Below the pieces are notes generated by a model. The model was given only the letters and a program-made list of their open reading frames with translations. It made no database searches and had not been told where the DNA came from. A program made the translations under genes and the position numbers. Positions 50,291 to 60,350 of a stretch of DNA of 64,000 nucleotides are shown here, piece by piece (the first letter of the stretch is position 1; each line of letters starts with the position of its first letter). Location of the stretch: assembly GCA_932521025.1 (NCBI GenBank), contig OW051471.1, forward strand, positions 4,154,001 through 4,218,000, written 5' to 3'. The stretch comes from Oscheius onirici. Taxonomy: Eukaryota > Nematoda > Chromadorea > Rhabditida > Rhabditidae.

Positions 50291-50593
50291 GCGCGGGAAC
50301 CCTCGTAATGAACCAATTTCGCATTTTTCTTCTTTTCATCAACTTTTATGTTCTCTAACTACTTTTATCGGATTCAGCGTGTTAAAGAACCCCTTAGACC
50401 GTGAATTCAATAAAAACATGGGAGAAATAGACGAAATTCGGAAGTCTCGCAATTTCCTTTTGAACATCGTCATATTTCGAGTGAATTCATGGTTCAAGGG
50501 GTTCTTTTACACGCTGAATCCGATAAAGGTAGTTAGAGAACATAAAAGTTGATAAAAAATGCGAAATTGGTTCATTACGAGGGTTCCCGCGCA
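50291..50593. mobile_element. Foldback palindromic element abutting a gene start
   Basis: Left arm TGCGCGGGAACCCTCGTAAT is mirrored at the right end (50574-50593). Arms of about 120 bp flank a central region that is itself partly palindromic (AAGAACCCCTTAGACC against GGTTCAAGGGGTTCTT). It ends 30 bp before the ATG of the next gene. No target duplication was recognised. Confidence 0.7.
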
Positions 50594-50622
50594 GATTTTA
50601 CCAAAGATTGTAGTCTATACCA

Positions 50623-52066
50623 ATGGAGCCTACGCTTGTTGTTTTTGTCGTATGCAGCGCTGTCGCTTCGATTGTCGTCGTTTACGCTGTCTTCTACTTC
50701 AACCGCTCTCAGAAATTGCTCACCGCGGTAATTTTGCTTATTTGCACATCGATAACTCTTGTATTTAGGCTTCTGATGATTTTTCGGACAAACCCAAGGC
50801 TAAAAAAGGTAATGCGACTCGGCCACAAAAAATCAAAAAGAGCAAAACTGAGGACGCCGCGAAGATCCCGAAGCTGAAAGGTTTGCATGATTTTCATCTA
50901 TCATTTGGTTTTAGTTCGCGACATCGATATTGAAAAGTTCAACTCCCGTCTTTCCGAGGTTACCGATCTGGAGCCGGTCTTTTCTGCTTTTCTGGCTTCT
51001 CACCTTACTGATCTTCATTCTCAAGTAAGCTTGTTGAGTTTTCACGGACGAAATTTTTTGCAGATCACGACGCTGACGGCATCTGTAGCTACTGCTGAGA
51101 CTGGAAAGAATGCTGTGGAGAGCCGCATTGAAGAACATAAGCACGCTCGCATGATTGCTGAGAACAAGTGTTCTGAAATGAAGTACGTTCTAGTAGGTTC
51201 GATTTATAGCCTTGTTTCAGGGCCACGGTATCCGATCTGAACGGCAAGCTGCGAAAGTTGACCACTGAGCAGAATGAATCTGAGAACAAAATCCTTCAGG
51301 TTGGTGAAATTCGTCACTTCCCTAGTTCGCGATCATTTTAGGCCAAGAACAAAGCAGCTTCTGTCCTTTCCTCTCAAACTCGTGCCACAGATGAATGCGA
51401 AAAGTTGAGAACCAAGCTGGACCGTGTGCAAAACGAGCTCTTGGAGTCTAAGCGCGACAACAAGAGCATGGTCTTCTCTTTGGTAAAGAGCGAGGAAGAG
51501 AGGAGAGGACTTCTAGATCAAGTGCGTCTCGTGGAAAAAGAGCTGGAATCTCGCAAACAAGAACTTTTGTCTCAAATCGTGATGTTGAAGACCAAGATCA
51601 CTGATCTCGAACGATGCAAAATTGAACTGACTCAGGCTCTCGAGGTTGGCTTGCTAGTAATTCATTCTTTAAATTTATAGAACACCGTTCTTGAAATGCG
51701 AAAGATTGAGCAGGCCAAACTTTTGGAGACAGAGAATCTAGCTAGTGTTCACGATCAAGAAAAACTTGGACTGCGAAAGGAGGTTGATCGTGCTATTGGA
51801 GATCTCGATGGCGCCAATATTCTTCTGGCTTCTCTGAAAGAGCGACTTGAAGTTCTCGAGGCTGGCAATCAGGAGATGGAACGGCTCAAGGACAAGAATA
51901 CCGTCAGTGACTCTACTTTATTTCGCTAAAACAAATTTAGGAGCTCCGTGATCGCAACCAGAAGCTAGTCGAGCGGGTCAACGAAATTCAAACAGCTATG
52001 CAGAGCGCCCCGGTCCCCGAATCTGCTGACATTCCTAACGAAGAGTCTGCTCCTTTGAAGGTATAG
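50623..52066 (+). CDS. ER-type membrane coiled-coil protein (RRBP1/kinectin-like architecture)
   Basis: Eight exons: 50623-50727, 50769-50880, 50915-51024, 51064-51182, 51221-51299, 51342-51644, 51681-51902 and 51941-52066 (391 residues). The N-terminal membrane segment EPTLVVFVVCSAVASIVVVY is followed by a Lys-rich linker (KAKKGNATRPQKIKKSKTED). An almost continuous coiled coil then runs to the end (for example CEKLRTKLDRVQNELLESKR and LLDQVRLVEKELESRKQ). This layout is that of ribosome-binding protein 1/p180 and kinectin in the ER membrane, but the protein is much shorter and lacks the p180 decapeptide repeats. The stop is GTATAG just after an AAG, so an alternative last exon is possible. 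Confidence 0.7.
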
Positions 52067-52206
52067 GCTTTTGATCATTGGCCCTTTCTTTGTCAACAGT
52101 TAGTTTTGCTGTATCTGAAATTGTTGACCTATTTTTCAGTTTTATCAGTGAATCGAATGTAATAATTGCCCTATATAAATGTTTTAATTTTACTTCAGAG
52201 TGAACT

Positions 52207-52620
52207 AGGCGGGGTAACTTGCTGTCTTTATTCGTTGTCTATTTATCGGATGCAGTTGGCTCCAATTTGACCACCGATGGTTGATCGCTATCCGGAGTCG
52301 TGGTCTGAAGTGCTTTCTTATTCTTCTCGGTCTGCTGCTGGGACATGGACGATTGATTGGAGGTGGACTCGGAAGAGGGCATTTTGCTCTTGCCGATCTT
52401 AGTCGTCGGATCTCTATTTTCCGTCTTCGCCTCTTCCACACGAAAATAACTGCACCAACGACGACGCAGAGCAAAACAAGCAGAATAAGAATCGTATCAA
52501 CGACCAAAGTCGTGGAATTCGAAAAGCCCGAGCTGCGAGAGAAGACTCTACTCAATGGAACCAAAAAATGCGACAGGTGAGCATGGTGACATCGTAATAA
52601 AATTGAATTTAAGTAGATCG
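52207..52620 (-). CDS. Putative small membrane protein, exon structure unresolved
   Basis: A minus-strand hydrophobic segment TLVVDTILILLVLLCVVVGA with VIFVWKRRRRK (about 52430-52510) looks like a real transmembrane helix with stop-transfer. A downstream frame reads MPSSESTSNQSSMSQQQTEK and ends PSVVKLEPTASDK at about 52239, a plausible polar tail. The two are in different frames, so an intron I could not place must lie between them near 52400-52440. It is convergent with the coiled-coil gene. Low confidence in borders. Confidence 0.35.
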
Positions 52621-52874
52621 CTTCGGGGGTTTTCGATGGGAGTGTCAGAACAAGCGGACATGACAAAGGTTGTTCGAGGGGATCAGAAGGAATTTATTTT
52701 GTAGAACTTCTATTTGAAAGTTTTGTAGAACTTTCGAAGAAAACGTTTCACTATTCAATTAGCAGTTTTTGTTGAAAACTTTGCAAGCTTTTGTAATTTT
52801 CAAAGACTTATAAACACAAATTGAACAAAGAGTTCATTAAATCGTCTAGTCTCGCCCAAAGAAGTCGTGTTCAC

Positions 52875-53998
52875 ATGGCCGAAGCGGAAATAGACTACAC
52901 TGTCAACTCGTCGGAGCGCAACTACGGTATTTCTATTTTCCAGTCTTTCTAATCAAACTAAATATAGTGGACATGCGTAGCTCTGGTAAGCCGTCGAAAG
53001 TCTCTCGTCGTGACGTCTTCGTGGCTTCGGCTCTGGTCGCCTCGGTTTACCTGCTCCACAGACGTTTCGCTGCCCATGCTTGTACTCTTCTGACCTCGAT
53101 GCCGGCAGCCTTCTTCACCTACAAGGTCTTGAGCGAAGAGTCAACCCAACCGAAAGGCTACCGTTCGATCCTTTTTTACTGGGTCCTGCAAGGTTCTCTC
53201 GGTCTCCTGGATGTTATGCTCGGCGACTCCTTCGGCTACGTGTTGGCCAAACTCGTCCTGATGGCGTTGGCCTTGGGACATGCTGCCAGTAAGAACAAAC
53301 AGGCTTTCGACAAGATGGTCAGTCAGCCGATATCGCTCAGAGAAGACTTTACTCAGTGCATGACGTCGATCGTCTCGCTCTATGACTCGGAAGGCTACGC
53401 CATTCAGTCGCCGATGAGTTCCTCTTCCATCTACATGAAATCCGACGATGATGAGTCGACTGCCTGTCCAATTCATTCCGAAGCGATGCAGAGTACACAG
53501 AAGGAGACGCCGAAAAAGAAGAAGACTCACGGTGTCAACCGAGCTTTGACTCCTCATCCTGACCTCTTCATGGCGGATCGCGACCTGGGAGATATGAAGC
53601 AAAATGGCGACTCGCTGCTCGCTCAAGAGAGTCGCTGTACCGTTGGACTGGCCTTCGGCGATCTGATCAGCAATCCGCTCGAGAAGGTCGTCTTCAGGAA
53701 GCCGGAAGAGACGAAATTGATCACTGTGACGAATGCCAGTGGGCAGAACATCATGTGGGCACTCAAGTGCAACGCCTTGCATCGTCTGGCGGCCTCGCCC
53801 GCCTGTGGACTTCTTGTGCGTGGTGGAGAAGAGAAGATCAACGTGATGTACAGACAGGGAGTGAACATCGAGCATGAAGACAAGCTGGCCATCGACTATG
53901 CTCTCGTCGAGACGACCACTCTCGAATACAACCCGAGCTTCACCAACAGAGTCGACAAGAAACGTCATCTTCTCCGAGTCTCGTACGATTTCAAATAG
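52875..53998 (+). CDS. Fusion of a TB2/DP1/HVA22-like membrane domain with an MSP domain
   Basis: Exons 52875-52926 and 52968-53998 (360 residues). Residues about 30-125 hold paired hydrophobic segments (VFVASALVASVYLLHRR; SILFYWVLQGSLGLLDVMLG; VLAKLVLMALALG). The arrangement FYWVLxGxLGLLD.....YVLAKL resembles the REEP/TB2-DP1-HVA22 hairpin domain of ER-shaping proteins. A charged linker follows (residues about 140-230). The C-terminal 120 residues fit an MSP/VAP fold: KVVFRKPEETKLITVTNASG, then ACGLLVRGGEEKINVMYRQG and HEDKLAIDYALVE. This suggests an ER-membrane protein presenting an MSP domain, analogous to but distinct from VAP, whose MSP is N-terminal. The HVA22 assignment is moderate; the MSP domain is firm. 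Confidence 0.75.
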
Positions 53999-54520
53999 CG
54001 AGGGAAATTCGAAAAGAGACTTATGCTCCGCCGAAATAAAGATTTTTTGAGCATTTCCCAGTTTTATGTTTCGCCGACACCCATTCAACTCCCGGTGGAT
54101 CCCATTTATGGCCGACTCCCCTTTACAGCTGTGAATCTACTCCATTACCGTCGCTAACAAGGTTTTGTCTCTGAGAGTGCTTCAATCTGTCTTACGGTAG
54201 ATGGGAGTATCCGGAAGTGACTCCTGTTTAGAAGAGTTCAGTGTAATTGGTTAGTATCCCCTGCCTCCCGACCGATGACTCTTAATGAGAGTGTGTCCGT
54301 GTCTGAATAGACATCCGACAACCGTTCCATCATAATTGTCGGGTTGACATCCCGGCTGCCCCTGTTTGTCTATCACCTTCGGATTCATCCCCCAAGGCCA
54401 CTTTTTGTATGTCTGTGTGTTTAGCTTGGCCCATTAGCCATCACGCGACGACGACATCTCCTTTTATCTTTCGAAATGTACAGTAAGATCTGAGCTAATC
54501 AGTCATGGAAAGAGGGGAAA
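53999..54520. other. Spacer between convergent MSP-fusion and Pax genes
   Basis: Holds the 3' flanks of both genes. An AATAAA lies just after the MSP-fusion stop (about 54035-54040). No additional coding frame or RNA gene is evident. Confidence 0.35.
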
Positions 54521-56680
54521 TCAATGTTGATAGAGAGGAGGAACGGCTCCTAGATGACCGCGGACAATCCAGTCGTCAGAGAGGTAAGCTCCGTCCAACT
54601 TGGCTGCCCATTCTTTTTGTTTCTGTTCGAAGCCGAGCAGGTCGTTGATCGAGTAGGAGCCTGGAATGGGGATTCTACAGGAAATGGAGGATCAGACCTG
54701 TATTGAGTTGATGTTGTCGTTGAAGAGGTTGAGGATGGACAACGACGGATCCCTGTGTAGATGGAGCTGACGGCTGGGTGGATTGAGGAGGAGAGACTGA
54801 AGCCATCGCTGTCTGCAATTAGAAGATTATATACTCGAAGATTGAAAGAAAACTTTGTTTCGGACAATCCTGTTGATGGAAGAGACGGAAGGCACATTGT
54901 CGTGATCACAGATCCTTTCCTAAACCTTCTCATTGTTTTTGCTCACTGTAGTTCCTACCTGTAAGAGTTTCTCTCGGATCTCCCAAGCAAACATTGTCGG
55001 ATTGGCTCTTTTGTAGGCAGCAATACAGTTAACGACTCTCGGAGTCGCCACCTTCGGCTTCGAGCCGCCGATGACCCCTGTAATCTGGCCGTGTGTTCCC
55101 ATACGGGGTGATCGTTTTCTAATCGCACCCTCCTGTTTACAGTAATCTGTGACTGTGTCCTCGCGCGTCCTTTTGTCAGACGACAAATGCCTATTTCCGG
55201 ACGGGCGCATTGTGATTGAGGAGAAAGAGGACCTGTCCTCAACGCTCTGATAACTTTCCGCCTCAGGTTACAGGCAACCGTACCGAACCGCCTGAGATTC
55301 GAAAGACTGAAACTAACTGTAGTCCAGTTCATCCACAGTTCTTACAAACTTTCAAATATGAACAGTAAGATCAACTGGCAAAACCCTCAGCAACTTCCGC
55401 CTGAGCCTGTCAGAATTCGTCTAATCTAGGATCAATCCAATCCCATAGTGTTGTATCCCCTGGTCATCCAGTCGCCGATTTCAGAGGATTATATTATCCG
55501 ACGGAAGGGATTACCTAGTACTGTCCAGCTGACTGACCCCCTGCTCTAATTATCACAGGACATCTTTTTGCGGGGTCTCCAGAGCCGGCTGCCAATAAAA
55601 GGTTCTGTGTCGATTACTTAAGTGGATTGGCTTGGGCTAGCACAAAGAGACGCATCTTATCTGGCTCTGATTGGCAGAGAATCGGGTCAATTCCCCTCAT
55701 TTCTTCGGGAAAAGTAGTTGTAGGAGGACTTGGTGGGTTACGGTAGAAAGGCAAATTACCTGGTCGGACAGAGCCGGTTTCGTAGTAGCGACCGAGAATC
55801 TTCGACACGCAGCCGTGACTCACTCTAAAAAATTTCTGTACATATTTTCTGGAAAAGAGCATAGAACCAGGTTTCCATCTAATTTCCCGCGGGAGTCTCG
55901 AAAGGCGCGGGAAGTGGCAGAAGGAGCTGACTAATTGGCTTCAGTGTTTTTGGGAGGAGAGAGACCCCAAATCGGACTGTTTGAATATAAAATCTGTGAC
56001 TACTCTTTGAGGAGCAAAGTCTAAAGGCATAATAAAAGGTCGAACCAGTGTTTCAAGACGGGTTCTGGGAAACAAGGTTCTTCTGGTGTTCGGTAGAGAG
56101 ATAAGAGTTTGAACGTTAGAAAAGATGCCCAGGTTTTTTAATGTGAAGTCAACTAACTTCTGGAATTGAAAGATCTTCTCTCCGGTTCAGAGACGAATGA
56201 ATGAATCAATTTAGAAGTACCATCTAATAATTTACAACAGCCGTCTGTTGTTCGTTTCGAAAAACATAATGTTAACCAGAAAATGTCACTCAAGTTACCA
56301 CTGGATATGAAGTGATCCCGTCCAAACAGGAACGAAAGATCATATGAACAAGAAAGGTACGCCCATTCGAACTGAAATATTCTACTGATACTATCTTCCA
56401 GTCATGCAATAACTTTGTTTGGAAAGTGTCTCTAGACAGTAGATGCAAAGAACTACTTCCCAGAAGTCTGTAGAAACTAAATAAACCTCCAATTACCTGA
56501 GCTGCCTGGAGATGTCACATGGTCTCACTCCCTGTTGAGCCAACTCGACTATCCGTCCCCGAATGTGATCTGGTAGTGGTCGTCCGTTGACGAACATTCC
56601 ACCCAGCTGATTGACTCCCGTGTGTCCATTGTCCGCGCCGAAAGCATTCGGAAGACAAGGAGCAATTGGACACGGTACAG
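54521..56680 (-). CDS. pax-2: Pax2/5/8-type transcription factor, first exon missing
   Basis: DNA-binding developmental regulator. Exons found: 56680-56497, 55824-55760, 55077-54959, 54919-54854, 54812-54698 and 54660-54521. The complete paired domain reads [20 protein letters not shown] ... [91 protein letters not shown]. After a Ser/Gln/Pro linker comes an octapeptide (YSINDLLGF), of the type found in Pax2/5/8, and a short end ([16 protein letters not shown]). There is no homeodomain, not even a partial first helix. The nearest known relatives are nematode egl-38/pax-2. The exon supplying the N-terminal Met should lie between 56690 and 57150 and end in phase 1; I could not place it. Confidence 0.88.
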
Positions 56681-56735
56681 CTAAAACATTTTACATGATA
56701 AAATTACAAAAAAGGACCTGATGGATAGCCTGCAG

Positions 56736-56840
56736 TGGCATAGGGGTAACCACGCCACAGTTCCATGCTTATTCAAGCGATTGGCTACCCTCGGTCGCAC
56801 ACGCCAAAGCCCCGCCCTCTGAGGAGCGGAGGTTCGAAAC
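56736..56840 (+). promoter_or_regulatory. Pol III A-box and B-box, SINE-like, 5' of Pax exon
   Basis: TGGCATAGGGG (56736-56746) fits TRGYNNARNNG and GTTCGAAAC (56832-56840) fits GWTCRANNC. The spacing of about 85 bp is compatible with tRNA-derived SINEs or a tRNA with a long variable region. I could not pair an acceptor stem, so a functional tRNA is unlikely. Confidence 0.4.
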
Positions 56841-57155
56841 ATTTCATCGGCTACCGTATTTCTCCTCTTTTGACTCGTCCCAAGCAGGTTTTCTCCGAGA
56901 GTCTTTTCCAAATATAACAATAGAAAGTATTCCAAACTGTGCTACTCTAATTATCGAAATATGAGGTCACAGCCGAGGGTGATAGGTTGTACCTGTCGGA
57001 GGCGCGTGTCACCTCGAATGCCAAAAACGAGCATCATTTTCGTGCATTGTTAACTCCATGCCTGTGTCCTGAAAGTGTGAGAATGTTCATGAAAAAGTAC
57101 TTGTGCTCAAAGATAAATGTACATTTAAACTTATGACATAGTCAAGAAAAAAAAG

Positions 57156-60112
57156 TCAAAAATCACAGAGGGAGAGATAAAGAGCATGAAATGTCGTCGA
57201 GATGCGTGAACCAATTCTTTCTAGAAGCTGAAAATGGTCTTTGAAAAAATAGAAGAGGTTAAAAATACCATGTGGACGGGTATTATCAAATCGCAGTCAG
57301 CTATCGCGTCCAAGATCAGGTAAATGCATCTGCCCTTTTTGTCGATTCTTTGAGATAGTCTGAAGAGAGTTCCCATCTTCTTCTCGAACTCTGTCGGATT
57401 CGGAAGATCGAAGGCAATAATCTAGAGAAGTTTTGTAGAAGAAATTTAGGGAAACAAGGTTGGCAGCGCCCTTCCAGGGCTAAAGTAGAAATTCATAACT
57501 TCGCTCTGTCACGGAGCCCTAGTCATGGTTTCCCTTTCATTCCTTCTTTGTTACTCTCCTTCAGTCACTCTCTCTGACCCTCCAAATAAACTACCGAAAT
57601 TGGACCCCGCTCTCTCCCAAGCCTAATTTAAAAATGTAGGACCTGAAGTTCCTAGCTTTGGTGAGTCTCAGCCCTACTTTCCCTTCCCTTGTCACTCTGT
57701 TCCAGTCACTCCCAAGAAACTACCAGAGTCATAAGAACCCTTCGTGCAACTTGCAACTTGCTTTTCCTGTCGCGACTTGTTAAAAACTAATTTGTGCACA
57801 AAGATCCCCTCCTTATCCTCAATTAGAGCTTCAGACACACAGAGACGCGAGAGCAATTTAAAGTGGGCCAGCCGACTTCGCCGCCTGTCGGCGGCTTTTC
57901 TACTTGTGTTTCCTTCTTAACTTTTGATCCCTTCCCCAGTCAACCGATCTCTGTTGATCCCTTCTTCAGTCAACCGATCCCTTCCCCAGTCAACCGATCT
58001 CTTCTGATCGCTTCCCCAGTCAACCGATCTCTTCTGATCCTCTACAAAACAACCGGTCTCTTCTGACCCCCTTCCGGTTACTCTGACTCTATTTTTTGCT
58101 CAAAATAATTTAGCAAAAATATTTGGCGAGGGGAGGAGCCGAACCCGGGTCGTCTGGGTGAAGACGGCGACTCTTAACAATACACCAAAATTTCAGGTCC
58201 CGGACAAACAAACAAATAAACAGAGTCCACGACAGACACCATTGCGCTTTAGTAGTAAAGAGATACCTTGGCAAAATCTCCTGAATCCAGAAAACGAAGA
58301 GCATTATAGTCCATCACTAAAATCTCCGCTTCTCTGCAAAAAAGCATTGATTCTTGAAGAAAGACGGAACAGTACCGGCCATAAAATGAACTCTTCGCTC
58401 TTTCAAACTCGATTGCGTGAATATCTCTGCAAAGAATAGATTTCCGAGTAGTATTCAAACAAACGTTGTAATTAAAAGTATTTTTGTGTCAAACTTTGAC
58501 GTTAGGAACGCCGCAAGGAAGTTGGCGGTCTCTTGTCTCTCGCAAACAATGATTGTTGACTTGTTAGTTCCTGAAACGTTCCATGTTACAACAAGAAAAA
58601 ATCTTACTCGTAGTTTCATCGTTTATATTCTTTTCGACAAGGGCATTTAACCAGCCAAGTTTTCGACGAAAGACACTGTCGTCGCTCTCCTAAAAATATT
58701 GTTATGAAACAAGAAAAAGAACAAACTTGATCATTGAGACAAATTTTGACATCCGGTAGGATAACATCCGATTTTTTGGGGACGAGAACGACGGAATGTA
58801 TCGCGGAGAAAAGCTGTTTAAAGGCTGGCATAATTGGATCGGCTGTAGAACTGATCAGGAACGATGAGATGGGTCGATTGTTTTGGTTTCTGATAAAGGC
58901 GATAACATCTTGTAGATGATGTTCTTTTTGTGAATCGGGCTGGTACAGCTCGCATCCAGTGACGTAAATTGATTCTAAATTGATCATATTGATCTAAATG
59001 GCAATTATAAATTGACATTGAAGATTCGTACTTTGAATTTTTCGAGAAATACTTTTAGGCAGTCTACTGTTCCCAAGAGAAGAGACGCATGTTTGTGTTG
59101 TTCTTGCTGCTCAATGAGGTAGTAGTTTACATGATCCCAGAAAATACCCGCTGAAATAACGGTAAATACAAGAGAGATAAACTACATGGAAGAAGCCGCT
59201 CAATCAGTCTTCGCATGGAGAATGCCTCGTCTTGGCTCCGGCAGATGATAATCGAATGCGGAGCCTTAGTCGACAACTTCTATGAAAACTCGGGCAATAG
59301 AAAATAATAATTCGAATACCTGCTCGCCTATTTGATCGATTTCAAGTTGAAAAGCTCCCAAGCCTCGACTGACAGCAGATTGTTTTCGGCTAATTAGTCT
59401 GGCACAAGCGGCCACAACCATGGCATCTTCAACATCACTGTCTTCACAGTGGATAAACCCCGGGTAGTCTGAAAATTGTGTACAGATGATGGTCAAAGCA
59501 ATTAAGCTACCTTCCAGAATCATGGTATGCATCCAATCTTGAGAGGGGGAGATGTGTTTAATAGTTCCAAATTCGCTCTCCAATGTTTTTCTGTAGTCGC
59601 TGCTAAAACAGTCGTGCCATCTGAAATAGTAAACTTGATATGTTCTCAAAAGACAAGCCTCGCTCCCAATGGCTCAATTTGTAGTTCTTTGATTCTTCCT
59701 TGTATATACGTTCGTCTATATACAAATTGGAGCTCTTTTTCTGGCTGTAGCGGCAGTGACTCATCTGAAAATAGCTTTGAGCAGAAATAAATAAGTAAAC
59801 ATACGTTTAAGAGAAAGCTTTTTATAACCTTGTTCGAAGTTTTGTATAAAACGTAATGCGTCTTCCTCCGGAGCGGCTTCATATTCTTCTGGGCCGAAAT
59901 CGTACTGGCCTAAAAATAATAAAAGTTGGTCACTTTGCAAAGAACTGACAAATTTCTATTCCGTCGCTTATAGACGTACACTTCTGTTCTGACGCTGGCA
60001 TGTGCACCCTGAAAATGAAGCATAAATAAGAGAAGAAAGAATGAACTTTTTCTACTGAGCTCTTAGTAAAATTGATGGCAAAACGGTGAGAAGCTTCCCG
60101 GTATTTAGCCAC
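57156..60112 (-). CDS. DEAD-box-like helicase with degenerate catalytic motifs
   Basis: The spliced frame follows the two RecA-like domains of DEAD-box helicases, but with altered signature motifs. Block order: RVHFAINF-like and tyrosine-rich N-terminal exons (60112 to about 59940), QYDFGPEEYEAAPEEDALRF, and DYPGFIHCEDSDVEDAMVVA at the motif Q/I position with no GxGKT. Then APHSIIICRSQDEAFSMRRL (motif Ia), LLLGTVDCLKVFL (Ib), INLESIYVTGCELYQPDSQK replacing the DEAD motif, and SSFLISSTADPIMPAFKQLF (III, SAT to STA). Domain 2 has STIIVCERQETANFLAAFL (IV), EILVMDYNALRFLDSGDFAK (V without ARGLD), and IIAFDLPNPTEFEKKMGTLF with LSQRIDKKGRC (VI without HRxGRxGR). The C-terminal exon ends SLCDF at 57156. 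The N-terminus upstream of 60112 is unresolved. An ATP-independent RNA-binding or scaffold role, as in degenerate-helicase TDRD12/Yb proteins, is possible but inferred. Confidence 0.7.
57836..58267 (-). mobile_element. Helitron-like/tRNA-like repeat in the helicase gene's long intron
   Basis: On the minus strand it starts near 58267 with ATCTCTTTACTACTAAAGCG. It continues into a tRNA-like segment (A-box-like TGGTGTATTGT near 58190, B-box-like GGTTCGGCTCC near 58134-58150, each one or two bases off consensus). It ends in the hairpin-rich GCCGCCTGTCGGCGGC stretch at about 57878-57893. It includes a short tandem array of GTCAACCGATC(T/C)CTT words (57940-58050). It accounts for most of an 845-bp intron in an otherwise compact gene. 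Confidence 0.5.
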
Positions 60113-60350
60113 CTTCAAAAATTTTCAAAAAAAAAACAGCGGAAAACCTGATCTCCGGATTTCCTAGTTTTGTTCTCTATTACACGTTGCCTATTCAATC
60201 AACCTTCTCTTTTGTTGTTGCACAGCGTTCAGCACATCTAACAAGTAAAATACTACCTTTAAGATATGACAAAAAACCAAATGTCGAAAGATGTGACGGT
60301 TCATCTATTGTTTTCATCTCTTTCAACCTTTTTATGTCCAAATCTTCAGT

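Noticed and set aside
53141-54088. 315-codon minus-strand open frame
   Set aside because: Antisense shadow of the MSP-fusion gene; the sense strand has clear domain similarity.
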